DNA of 64,000 bases from a virus, in IMG/VR virus record IMGVR_UViG_3300023235_000008, positions 1 to 64,000 of that record; one strand, 5' to 3'. Shown here piece after piece: positions 48,114 to 55,546 of this stretch. A model generated the notes under the pieces. That model was not told the DNA's origin, searched no databases, and saw only the letters and a program-made list of their open reading frames with translations. Within the stretch, counting starts at the first letter, position 1; each line of letters opens with the position of its first letter. The position numbers were made by a program, and so were the translations under genes.

Positions 48114-48710
48114 ATGAATACTAAACTTCTATCGGCAGTTGCCGGTGTAATGTTCTTGGCTGGATGTGCGGCAGACCCCGGTTCGCCAGAAGCCCGTTAT
48201 CAAGCCTATCTTGACGCACAAGAAGCGAAACAAGAAGCCATTCAAGAACAGGTAGACAATATTCCAGACTGGTTTATTGATCCACCACAGAGCAATATCG
48301 CTGTATATACAGTGGGTTCGGGTGCATCCAAAAGTCTGGATATGTCCCTTACCAAAGCAACCCTATCGGCAAAACGTCAGCTTGCAGACCGCATGGCTGG
48401 TGAGTTGAGCGAAGTTATTCGTGAGTTTGCCACCGAGATTGGGTCCAGCGATGATCCAACGGTCTTTGAAGAAATGGAACGGGCGACCAAAAACGTTGTT
48501 CGTAACACTGCGGTATACGGTTATCGTATTGCCAACAAAGAAATCGTAGCTAAATCGGGTGGGGTGTATCAAACATATATCCTATTGGAATACGGTGACG
48601 AAGAAATCAATAAAGTATTGAAACGTGTTATTCAACAGCAACAGCTTGCTGAACGTGATAAGCGTAAAGCTTCTTTGTATAAAGAGCTTGAAAAACAAGT
48701 AGCACAATAA
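48114..48710 (+). CDS. LPP20-family lipoprotein
   Basis: 198 residues. MNTKLLSAVAGVMFLAGCAA gives lipobox LAGC. Then VDNIPDWFIDPPQSN, YTVGSGASKSLDMSLTKATL and AKRQLADRMAGELS match the LPP20 domain (PDWF, SKSLxxA, AR-type helix). A Glu/Arg-rich C-terminal helix follows. Outer membrane location is likely. Its own strong promoter and terminator mark it as an independent unit. Confidence 0.78.
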   Translation: MNTKLLSAVAGVMFLAGCAADPGSPEARYQAYLDAQEAKQEAIQEQVDNIPDWFIDPPQSNIAVYTVGSGASKSLDMSLTKATLSAKRQLADRMAGELSEVIREFATEIGSSDDPTVFEEMERATKNVVRNTAVYGYRIANKEIVAKSGGVYQTYILLEYGDEEINKVLKRVIQQQQLAERDKRKASLYKELEKQVAQ

Positions 48711-48730
48711 CGAACATTGATATATTAGAA

Positions 48731-48761
48731 AAGGGCGGTTCCTACGGGTGCCGTCCTTTTT
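48731..48761 (+). terminator. Intrinsic terminator
   Basis: AAGGGCGG pairs with CCGTCCTT (one G-T pair) around a 12-nt loop, followed by T5. Confidence 0.8.
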
Positions 48762-48762
48762 G

Positions 48763-48770
48763 TATAAATA
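48763..48770 (+). promoter_or_regulatory. T4-type late promoter
   Basis: Perfect TATAAATA immediately after the terminator, 21 nt before the ATG at 48792, which is preceded by GAGGATT. Confidence 0.75.
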
Positions 48771-48791
48771 ACATATCAGTGAGGATTTAGA

Positions 48792-49697
48792 ATGCGCATA
48801 TCAGAAATAGCTGTCGGCGAAGCACCTATTAGTGACTATCAGACAATAAGCGATGAACCATCCAGTCAGCGGGGTGACCCAACGGCTATCAGTAAAGACC
48901 CAGAAGCATTTGCAAAGCGGTCATCAAGTTTCACTGATAAACGTGATCGTGTTCTTACAACGAATCCAAAAGCAGTTCAGCAGTTAAAGAAAAAGTGGGA
49001 AAAGATTGGCGAAGATGTATATGTTTATGTGGTTAATAGCAAAGAAGCAAGGGATCACACAGAGGTCGGCGTAGTAACTCGTGAATGGCTTGAGACACAA
49101 ATGCCAGCCATTGCCCCACACATTCCACAACACGAAGACGGTATTACTATTTTATACACAAACAACAAGGGTGCCGAGAAGGTTCCTATGACGCCTTGGA
49201 TTATGGCACATCGTCTTGCACACGCAATGGCACGTGGCAAATGGCAAGGTGGTAGGGACATCAATGAATATAGTGAAGCCGAGCGTTCCATTAACGATAC
49301 CGTTGCCGATATTTTAAAGACAAGTTATGGGTATACGCCGCCATCTACTGATAAATATGGAAATGACAGAACATCGACGGTAAGATATGAAAAGATACGT
49401 AAAAAGTTTTTTGAAGAGATTGGCACCTTTCGTTCGGCAAGAAATAAAAAACTTCGTGCTGATTTCGAGTTTTTGAATGAAGTCATTGCACAATACATTA
49501 TCACTGGAAAAATAACATTTAATCCGATTCCGCAGAAAATCATTTTAACGAAGGCTTGGGGTAATGACGCAGATGGGATTTATCTTCGCAATGATGAAGA
49601 TATGTCAAATCAAATGATTCAAACATTATCACGTGACCTTGAATATTATGTAGAAAATATGTTTAGCCAATCTATTGGCCGCATATTTGTGATGTAA
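48792..49697 (+). CDS. Hypothetical protein with degenerate zinc-peptidase motif
   Basis: 301 residues, start MRISEIAVGEAP. The MRIxEx start recurs in neighbouring late genes (49697, 50215, 59563). PWIMAHRLAHAMARGKWQG contains HRLAH where HExxH would be expected, so if it is a metallopeptidase relative it is probably inactive. The rest is charged and unrecognised. Possibly a virion or late accessory protein. Confidence 0.5.
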   Translation: MRISEIAVGEAPISDYQTISDEPSSQRGDPTAISKDPEAFAKRSSSFTDKRDRVLTTNPKAVQQLKKKWEKIGEDVYVYVVNSKEARDHTEVGVVTREWLETQMPAIAPHIPQHEDGITILYTNNKGAEKVPMTPWIMAHRLAHAMARGKWQGGRDINEYSEAERSINDTVADILKTSYGYTPPSTDKYGNDRTSTVRYEKIRKKFFEEIGTFRSARNKKLRADFEFLNEVIAQYIITGKITFNPIPQKIILTKAWGNDADGIYLRNDEDMSNQMIQTLSRDLEYYVENMFSQSIGRIFVM

Positions 49698-50053
49698 TGC
49701 GTATATTCGAGTTTGACCAAAAAGAGATTCCATCCTTGAAGTTCTATAGTGGCGTCACAGATTCACACTCTGGACAGACAAACGGTGTGTTGTGGGCATA
49801 TGACCCGACAAAATACCAACGAGGCTTCGATGCAAAACAAGTCGAAGGACCGGGCATCTATGGTTACATCGAATGGGTAAGTTATCAGGGCGAAACCCAG
49901 ATTCAAATGATTGAGGTATTGCCAGAGTTCCGTCGCAAGAGCATTGGATCACAAATGGTCAAGGCACTTAATGGCAGCACATCCGACAATGTTGTGTGGA
50001 GTGGCACCACCGATGATGGTGAGAATCTACGTAAGTCTATAGAAAAACTTTAA
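49697..50053 (+). CDS. GNAT-like acetyltransferase
   Basis: 118 residues, start in a TAATG overlap. IQMIEVLPEFRRKSIGSQMV is the acetyl-CoA-binding motif A (RxxGxG-like: RRKSIGS) of GNAT enzymes. Short but the core is present. Target unknown. Confidence 0.62.
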   Translation: MRIFEFDQKEIPSLKFYSGVTDSHSGQTNGVLWAYDPTKYQRGFDAKQVEGPGIYGYIEWVSYQGETQIQMIEVLPEFRRKSIGSQMVKALNGSTSDNVVWSGTTDDGENLRKSIEKL

Positions 50054-50063
50054 CCGCCGTTTT

Positions 50064-50071
50064 TATAAATA
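50064..50071 (+). promoter_or_regulatory. T4-type late promoter
   Basis: Perfect TATAAATA, 5 nt before the ATG at 50077, again a leaderless arrangement. Confidence 0.65.
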
Positions 50072-50076
50072 TTCTT

Positions 50077-51405
50077 ATGAAACCTGTACAGGAATGCGAA
50101 CGTTTACTTGACCAACTATCACTCGCTATTGATAATGGTTTGCCCGAAACTTATATAAATACCTTGACAGTTAAGATCAGTATGGTAGTATCACATTATG
50201 AGAGCAAACACATTATGAGAGCAAACGAATTCACCGAGGCGAAAATGAGCCAGTCAAAGTTTCAGCATCTATTGACACCAGCAGTAACGCATCTTGACGA
50301 TGTTATGCGTAAAGGCGGTTTTGAAATCCGTATTGTCGGCGGTGCAGTCCGTGACTTGGTATTAGGTAAAGACCCCAAAGACATTGATATGGCGACAGAC
50401 GCCACCCCTGATCAAATGATTGAAGTGTTTGACCGTGCGGGTATCTCGTGGGTGCCTACAGGCTTAGAACACGGCACGTTGACCGTTGTATTGGACGGTG
50501 AGCCTATTGAAATCACAACCTTGCGTATCGATTCAGAAACTGATGGTCGCCACGCTGATGTAGAGTTTACCACAGATTGGAAAGTTGATGCTGAACGCCG
50601 TGACTTGACGTTCAACGCTATGTCAATGGACTTGGATGGTAACCTGTTTGACTACTTCGGTGGTGTTGAAGACTTGAAGGCTGGTAAGGCTAAGTTTGTT
50701 GGCGATGCTGGTCAGCGTATGGAAGAAGACTTCCTGCGTATCCTGCGCTTCTTCCGTTTTCAAGGCCGTATGCCTACCCCGCAATGGGATAAAGAAACAT
50801 TGTCCAAAGTCGCCGAAAAGGCAGAAGGATTGACTGGTATCTCCGGTGAGCGTGTATGGATGGAATTGACTAAAATCCTGTCAGGTAATCACGCCGAAGA
50901 AATCTTGAAGATGATGGATAATACTGGTGTGGCAGATGCTATCGGATTGCCGATGAATAACTTGAATGAATTTACTCGTGTAAAGCAAATCACTAACAAT
51001 TACAACCTACTGGCAGCATCGTTGGTTGACGATATGAATCAATTGAAGACACTACGAAAGCGTTGGAAGTTTAGCAATAACGAAAATGATATGATTGAAT
51101 TCATTGTTGCTAACCGTGACATCAATATCACAGTAGAAAATGCAAAGCGTTTGATGTCTAAACCAAAGGCACAACCAAGCAAGATTCGTGCAGTATTGCA
51201 CTACCAAGGCAAAAGTAAATTGGCGAATTCATTGAAGCGTTGGAAAGCACCAGAATTTCCCGTCACTGGAAAAGACCTGTTGGCAACTGGTATGACATCC
51301 GGCAAAGAAATGGGTGCGGCGTTGGCAGCAATGCGTAAGCGTTGGGAAGACAGTGACTTTACGTTGAGTAAAGATCAGTTAATCCAACAAAAAAACCCAG
51401 CATAA
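50077..51405 (+). CDS. cca: CCA-adding enzyme / poly(A)-polymerase family
   Basis: 442 residues. The catalytic domain begins near residue 85: FEIRIVGGAVRDLVLGKDPK, DIDMATDATP (GGxVRD and DxD), RRDLTFNAM, then DFLRILRFFRF. These are the class II tRNA nucleotidyltransferase motifs. It would repair or mature tRNA 3' ends. The first 46 residues may be a separate short ORF joined by a 17-bp duplication (50192-50225); a Met at 50215 (MRANEFTEAK) is the likely original start. Confidence 0.88.
   Translation: MKPVQECERLLDQLSLAIDNGLPETYINTLTVKISMVVSHYESKHIMRANEFTEAKMSQSKFQHLLTPAVTHLDDVMRKGGFEIRIVGGAVRDLVLGKDPKDIDMATDATPDQMIEVFDRAGISWVPTGLEHGTLTVVLDGEPIEITTLRIDSETDGRHADVEFTTDWKVDAERRDLTFNAMSMDLDGNLFDYFGGVEDLKAGKAKFVGDAGQRMEEDFLRILRFFRFQGRMPTPQWDKETLSKVAEKAEGLTGISGERVWMELTKILSGNHAEEILKMMDNTGVADAIGLPMNNLNEFTRVKQITNNYNLLAASLVDDMNQLKTLRKRWKFSNNENDMIEFIVANRDINITVENAKRLMSKPKAQPSKIRAVLHYQGKSKLANSLKRWKAPEFPVTGKDLLATGMTSGKEMGAALAAMRKRWEDSDFTLSKDQLIQQKNPA
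50192..50225 (+). repeat. Exact 17-bp tandem duplication
   Basis: Units 50192-50208 and 50209-50225 (CACATTATGAGAGCAAA) are identical. Each contains an ATG; the duplication changes frame and links the upstream ORF to the CCA-enzyme gene. Confidence 0.85.
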
Positions 51406-51416
51406 AAGCTGGGTTT
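51391..51416. terminator. Bidirectional intrinsic terminator
   Basis: Perfect 10-bp stem AAAACCCAGC / GCTGGGTTTT with a 6-nt loop that contains the cca stop codon. A run on the left and T run on the right serve convergent transcripts. Confidence 0.88.
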
Positions 51417-51442
51417 TCGTTAATCTAATCCTTTAAACTATA

Positions 51443-51646
51443 TTAAATCATCATTGCTTCTGCTTCTGATTTTAGTTCTGTCTCGTTAGTAGCTTTGGAA
51501 CGAGAAGCGATAGTTTCATTATCGCCGGGAAGAAGATCAACTTTCGATTTGATATATTCTTTCAAACGGTCAGTAGTGATGTACCCATTGTTAGCTTTGA
51601 TTGCTTCAATGGCATATGGCTCAAGTTCTGCTTCTGTGTGATACAT
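51443..51646 (-). CDS. Small hypothetical protein downstream of the methylase
   Basis: 67 residues (MYHTEAELEPYAIEAIKANN...KSEAEAMMI). The helix pattern with ITTDRLKEYIKSKV could be a winged-helix piece. It has its own promoter on the minus strand (TTGACA at 51696-51701, about 16 bp, TAATAT) and AAAGGAG before the ATG. It may be an accessory or regulator of the restriction-modification genes, but nothing proves it. Confidence 0.55.
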   Translation of the reverse strand: MYHTEAELEPYAIEAIKANNGYITTDRLKEYIKSKVDLLPGDNETIASRSKATNETELKSEAEAMMI

Positions 51647-51704
51647 AATAACTCCTTTGTGTTTAAGTTAGTATATTACCATACCTAGTATATATGTCAA
51701 GCTA

Positions 51705-52565
51705 TTATTCAAACAATGATGAAAACCTGTCATCTTTTGAGTTGTACATAAGAATCTCAGTAGCTTTCTTTGCTTCGTGACCGCCTTCGACCACCTTGCG
51801 ACGACCGGCAGTATATGTGACTGGGAACCTATGAACTCTAGCTGCCCTATTATCAAAGAACCCGTCGCCAGAATCCCGATTACACAACCATACGTTATAA
51901 TTATTCTCTACAACGCCAATGAGTTTTTCGGTTTCACTATCGGCGAATGCCGCATTATAATCGGCGAACGAATTACGATATGGTGGATCATAGAATGTAA
52001 AATCAGATATTGGAACATTAGACCAATCCCCACACGTGATCACGATATTCTTATTAGATAATAGTGTGTGCCAACATTCCATAACTTCTCTATCATATAC
52101 CGCAGTTGTTTGGGTTAGTAACCCACTCGGTGTGCCATAGCGATTATTGGTGTTTTTGTTAATTTGCCATATACCATTAAACCCGGTCTTCATAAGAAAA
52201 TACAAAGTTGCCGCTTCTTCTGGCATTGACCACTTCTGATAATCATATGCGTGTTCCTGTCGAATATCATAGTAGTATTTTTTACGATCTTCTTTGGATA
52301 ACGGAAGGTATTTCGCTTCGTATGCGTTAATGGTATTCGTAAACTCGCTGTAGTTATTCTTAATCGCAATGTAAATGTTTATCAATGATTGGTTAATGTC
52401 ATTGATATAACAAGTTTTTGGATCATAGCGTTTAATGACGTGTAAAAACATAGCTCCGCCACCAAAGAAGGGTTCGGAGTATGTTTTTACACCATTCGGA
52501 AAGAATGGCTGGTAATGCTTGAGCATTTTGTTCTTGCCGCCAGCCCATATGTATAATGGTTTCAC
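51705..52565 (-). CDS. dam: DNA adenine methyltransferase, Dam/D12 class
   Basis: 286 residues. WAGGKNKML (motif X), SEPFFGGGAMF (motif I) and TFYDPPYRNS (motif IV DPPY) identify a D12-class N6-adenine methyltransferase such as Dam or M.EcoRV/M.MboI-type enzymes. MKTGFNGIW is also typical. It overlaps the nuclease gene start-to-stop by ATGA, so it should methylate the same site that nuclease cuts. Recognition sequence cannot be read. Confidence 0.9.
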   Translation of the reverse strand: MKPLYIWAGGKNKMLKHYQPFFPNGVKTYSEPFFGGGAMFLHVIKRYDPKTCYINDINQSLINIYIAIKNNYSEFTNTINAYEAKYLPLSKEDRKKYYYDIRQEHAYDYQKWSMPEEAATLYFLMKTGFNGIWQINKNTNNRYGTPSGLLTQTTAVYDREVMECWHTLLSNKNIVITCGDWSNVPISDFTFYDPPYRNSFADYNAAFADSETEKLIGVVENNYNVWLCNRDSGDGFFDNRAARVHRFPVTYTAGRRKVVEGGHEAKKATEILMYNSKDDRFSSLFE

Positions 52566-53110
52566 TGTTTTAATGCCTTTTCGATAATACTATTAACGTA
52601 TTCTTGTGTGAACCCTTCTTCGTGACCGAAGAAAGAACTGCCTTTTGTATACAGTTCATTCCACACACGGGTGTCTTTAAACACAGCTTCGTCAATAGCC
52701 AACGCTACGTTGAATGTGCGATACATGGTTGACTTTGGTAGAGTACCTGTGCCGCTACAAAAAGTAACATACATAACGTCTGGATTTATATGCTGTGCAA
52801 CCGCCCGATTTTTAAACCAACGCTCACATGCATTTCCTACTGGACCTTGTTTCTTTGCTTCGGCAACCAATACTAGTTGGTCATCCTTATCGAACCACAT
52901 CCCGCCATCGGGTGACATACCAACGCATCCATCTTTGCCAAAGATGCCATTGCCAGTGATTGAAGATTTGCATGTATATCCTTCAATGGTCATGGACTTT
53001 GTATTCTTTAACATTTCGTCCAGTCTTTTAGAATCCGTGTCGTATGCTGTAGTTCCCGCTTGAATACCGCCACGGAAGTCCTTATTGTAAGTGCTTAATA
53101 CTTTTGTCAT
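52562..53110 (-). CDS. EcoRI-like type II restriction endonuclease
   Basis: 182 residues. PDGGMWFDKDDQLVLVAEAK is very close to the EcoRI active-site region, with Asp in PDGG and the Glu-Ala-Lys triad end. GNACERWFKNRAVA resembles EcoRI's GNAIERSHKN segment. EcoRI has about 277 residues, so this is a shorter family member lacking some arms. AAAGG lies before the ATG. It forms a complete R-M pair with the downstream methylase. Confidence 0.82.
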   Translation of the reverse strand: MTKVLSTYNKDFRGGIQAGTTAYDTDSKRLDEMLKNTKSMTIEGYTCKSSITGNGIFGKDGCVGMSPDGGMWFDKDDQLVLVAEAKKQGPVGNACERWFKNRAVAQHINPDVMYVTFCSGTGTLPKSTMYRTFNVALAIDEAVFKDTRVWNELYTKGSSFFGHEEGFTQEYVNSIIEKALKQ

Positions 53111-53130
53111 TTATTTATCCTTTCCAAAAA

Positions 53131-53216
53131 TGATTGACATTATTGATTTAATAGATTACACTTCATTTAACAATGATTGACATCATTGATTTAATAGATT
53201 ACACTTCATTTAACAA
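53131..53216 (+). repeat. Tandem 43-bp duplication carrying two promoters
   Basis: Units 53131-53173 and 53174-53216 differ at one base. Each holds TTGACA (53134, 53177), a 17-bp spacer and TACACT (53157, 53200), so the gene at 53240 has two nearly identical promoters in series. Confidence 0.75.
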
Positions 53217-53239
53217 TTAGGCACATAGGAACCTCGTAA

Positions 53240-53389
53240 ATGTTAGAAGATATCGATCTTGATCTTAAAGAAGTAGAAAAGTTTCTACAAGATGGCGGCG
53301 ATATGGAAGATTTAATTATCTCTGTATTTATTGAATATGGATATGACCCAGAGACAGCCTTTGAAATGGCTAAATCTTATTTTTTATAG
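53240..53389 (+). CDS. Small acidic protein beside the R-M genes
   Basis: 49 residues (MLEDIDLDLKEVEKFLQDGG...MAKSYFL), strongly acidic and helical, with a TAGGAAC site. It is divergent from the endonuclease and has duplicated promoters. Its charge could suit a DNA-mimic or control role, but this is speculation. Confidence 0.5.
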   Translation: MLEDIDLDLKEVEKFLQDGGDMEDLIISVFIEYGYDPETAFEMAKSYFL

Positions 53390-53958
53390 AACTTCGTAAC
53401 ATCTGTAACTAAATTAGCCACATCGGGGTCTGCTAACACGACCGCCAAAAAATCTATTGGTGCCCGAGCGCCAGTGAATGCATATAGTTCTTGTTGGTTA
53501 TCAGAAACAAGGTCTTTTCCGATGTGATAATTTTTCGCTGCTATAGACACAAGTTTTTCTAGCATTCGACTGTCTTGTGTGTGTAATAATGCGCCAAAGC
53601 CCCAAGACGATCCTGATTGATTTCTTCCTCTATATATCGCACCCATATCATTGGATTGTCCAACTTTACTTGCGGTTCCTTCGAACGAGAATTTAATTGG
53701 ATTTTGTATATCTATAATTGGGAAACCGCCACTCGATTCAGATAATCCATATATTAGGTGTCCAGAACCACCGATATAAACACACGGTACATGATACGTT
53801 TTTTCGAATCTACTATGAGATACCCCATAGTGTTCTGTTATACAACTGTTATAATCATCTTGATTAAAATATGGATGATCGCATGGACCTTTTTTATCCA
53901 ACACATTGTAAATTAAGGATTGCGGTAGAAAATTCTTTGTTATTAATTGTTTAGTCAT
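53377..53958 (-). CDS. Hypothetical protein next to the R-M genes
   Basis: 193 residues (MTKQLITKNFLPQSLIYNVL...DVTKFYKK). Contains Gly/Ser segments (YIGGSGHLIYG, GRNQSGSSWGFGALLHTQD). No PD-(D/E)XK or methylase motif seen. An extended -10 (TGGTATAAT on the minus strand near 54000) could drive it. Unknown; position suggests a defence-linked role. Confidence 0.5.
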   Translation of the reverse strand: MTKQLITKNFLPQSLIYNVLDKKGPCDHPYFNQDDYNSCITEHYGVSHSRFEKTYHVPCVYIGGSGHLIYGLSESSGGFPIIDIQNPIKFSFEGTASKVGQSNDMGAIYRGRNQSGSSWGFGALLHTQDSRMLEKLVSIAAKNYHIGKDLVSDNQQELYAFTGARAPIDFLAVVLADPDVANLVTDVTKFYKK

Positions 53959-54091
53959 TAAAATGTCTCTTTCTGTGTGATTGAATTTATAAACTATTAT
54001 ACCATGCGCACAGGTGGTGATTTCAATATAAAAGATTATATAAACATATTGACTATTATTACGAGTATTTGATATAATACATATTTATGGG

Positions 54092-54120
54092 TTGACAATC
54101 TACTGATTTGTGGGTATAGT
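54092..54120 (+). promoter_or_regulatory. Sigma70-type promoter
   Basis: TTGACA 54092-54097, 17-bp spacer, TATAGT 54115-54120; AAGGAAGAG precedes the ATG at 54147. Confidence 0.65.
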
Positions 54121-54146
54121 TACATCATAATGAAAAGGAAGAGAAA

Positions 54147-54305
54147 ATGCAGATTTATATGGACACCAGCGACAACATTAGCGCCAGCGAAATGGCAGCA
54201 TTTATGTCCGAAATCAACTCTATTTTGGTCAACCAAAACCCCAAGCGTGAAGAAGCCGCCCGTATTATTGAAATGAACGGTCAGGCAGCAGAAGCTAATA
54301 AATGA
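54147..54305 (+). CDS. Small hypothetical protein
   Basis: 52 residues (MQIYMDTSDNISASEMAAFM...GQAAEANK) with a strong ribosome site. Helical. Overlaps the next start by ATGA. Unknown. Confidence 0.52.
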   Translation: MQIYMDTSDNISASEMAAFMSEINSILVNQNPKREEAARIIEMNGQAAEANK

Positions 54306-54511
54306 TTTGGTCACTTGTGCTAATATCTGTTTTAACCGGTAATCCTGTCGTAGACTTGAAACCACTTGGTAAGTTTTCTGTATATGGGCATTGTGACCGT
54401 ATGATGCAGAAAATGAATGCGAAACGTGATATATCCGTCAGTTATTTTGACTGCCGCTTGCAGTTACCAAATGGAATCCGTGAAAATAAAGAAAAAATCG
54501 AGGCAAGATAA
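54302..54511 (+). CDS. Small exported protein
   Basis: 69 residues. A short hydrophobic N-terminus (MIWSLVLISVLTGNPVVD) resembles a signal peptide. Two Cys (GHCDR, FDCRL) could pair after export. Unknown. Confidence 0.5.
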   Translation: MIWSLVLISVLTGNPVVDLKPLGKFSVYGHCDRMMQKMNAKRDISVSYFDCRLQLPNGIRENKEKIEAR

Positions 54512-54590
54512 ATACAATATGATCGACTAGAATACTACTATTTGCGAGGTACAACAGCCCATTCAAAGATGCTGTTGACCTCTTTTTTTG
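54507..54590 (+). terminator. Late-promoter octamer followed by a terminator
   Basis: GATAAATA at 54507-54514 overlaps the stop of the preceding gene. Then GAGGT (54546-54550) plus AACAGC (54553-54558) pair with GCTGTT (54571-54576) and ACCTC (54578-54582), followed by T7. If the octamer is active, the product is an RNA of about 70 nt; otherwise this is simply the upstream gene's terminator. Confidence 0.7.
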
Positions 54591-54604
54591 TGCGGAGATG
54601 AAAA

Positions 54605-54769
54605 ATGGATAGTTTAGAATATATCGAAATGACAGGCTGTGAGCGTATTTTACATCGTGTATCAGCAACAAGCGTTAACACACCGTGGGCAGCAGATGCC
54701 GACAAAAACTTAGAGATTGTCAAACAGTTTTTGGCACATCGTTATCAAGAATTAAAGGATAAAACTTAA
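54605..54769 (+). CDS. Small hypothetical protein
   Basis: 54 residues ([20 protein letters not shown]...[10 protein letters not shown]), GGAGATG before the start. Helical; directly upstream of infA with a 2-nt gap. Unknown. Confidence 0.5.
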   Translation: MDSLEYIEMTGCERILHRVSATSVNTPWAADADKNLEIVKQFLAHRYQELKDKT

Positions 54770-54771
54770 CA

Positions 54772-54993
54772 TTGGCTAAAGAAGAATTGCTAGAATTAGA
54801 GGGTGAAATCATTGACGTTTTACCACAAAGTATGTTTAAAATCAAAGTGGATAATTCGGAACACATAGTTCTGGCATATCTTAGCGGAAAGATGCGCAAG
54901 TTCAAAATCAAGTTGGTATTGGGCGATAAGGTTAAAATCGAAGTGTCACCATATGACGTTTCAAAAGGTCGAGTAACTTATAGGCATAAATGA
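54772..54993 (+). CDS. infA: Translation initiation factor IF-1
   Basis: 73 residues, apparently from a TTG start ([18 protein letters not shown] read as Met). The sequence follows IF-1 from end to end: [43 protein letters not shown], Escherichia coli IF-1 having 72 residues. This OB-fold factor binds the ribosomal A site and sets initiation. A phage copy could bias host ribosomes; with bS21 (16520) it forms a second ribosome-directed gene. No Shine-Dalgarno is seen; it is probably coupled to the gene upstream. Confidence 0.92.
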   Translation: MAKEELLELEGEIIDVLPQSMFKIKVDNSEHIVLAYLSGKMRKFKIKLVLGDKVKIEVSPYDVSKGRVTYRHK

Positions 54994-55226
54994 TGGACAA
55001 AGACAAAGATAAAGAACAGTTTTGGGACGATTTAAAAGCACCGTTTGCACCAGAAAACTGCGGGTGTGTTAGTTGCGCCCGTCCAAGTGCAGGTATGATG
55101 ATGTCGCCCAACTTTCTGTATGCATGTGAAATCTGCGGCAATAAACGGTGCCCGCATCACACGCATCATGCACGTGCATGTACTAACAGTAATGAACCGG
55201 GACAAAAAGGAAGTATTTACAAATGA
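54990..55226 (+). CDS. FW-CxNC-related zinc protein
   Basis: 78 residues from ATGATG at 54990 (ATGA overlap with infA): [17 protein letters not shown], then [21 protein letters not shown] and C. The FW start is typical, the Cys/His set is richer than in other members and could bind two zinc ions; WEWxG is absent. Overlaps the IscA-like gene by 4 nt. Confidence 0.6.
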   Translation: MMDKDKDKEQFWDDLKAPFAPENCGCVSCARPSAGMMMSPNFLYACEICGNKRCPHHTHHARACTNSNEPGQKGSIYK

Positions 55227-55546
55227 TTACAATAACCGAAAATGCTAAAAAGCAGTTTACGACAATGATGGAAGACAATGGATTTGAAGCATTCATTTTC
55301 GGTGCATCTGGTGGTGGATGTGCTGGTTTTAACTATCTTTTAAAAGAAACTAAGTTAGACGATGCCAATGAAGGTGATGAAGTAATCGACTTCGATGGTG
55401 TTAAAATCGTTCTTGATAAGGCTAGCGTATTCGCTGTCGCTGGTACAGAGATTGACTATAAGATTGATGTGATGGGTTCACGCTTTGCGTTTTCAAATCC
55501 TATCGCAACATCATCTTGTGGATGTGCAACGTCATTTAGTATCTGA
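55223..55546 (+). CDS. iscA: A-type iron-sulfur carrier (IscA/HesB family)
   Basis: 107 residues. GASGGGCAGFNYLL carries the first conserved Cys; ATSSCGCATSFSI carries the CGC pair. Length is typical. A-type carriers pass Fe-S clusters to target enzymes. HesB-like genes occur in T4-like marine phages. Overlaps the convergent htrA end by 15 nt. Confidence 0.88.
   Translation: MITITENAKKQFTTMMEDNGFEAFIFGASGGGCAGFNYLLKETKLDDANEGDEVIDFDGVKIVLDKASVFAVAGTEIDYKIDVMGSRFAFSNPIATSSCGCATSFSI

Noticed and set aside
53112-53119. GATAAATA on the minus strand just before the restriction gene as a late promoter
   Set aside because: It ends only 1 nt before the ATG, so a transcript from it would lack the start codon; it overlaps the AAAGG ribosome site and is better explained by that.
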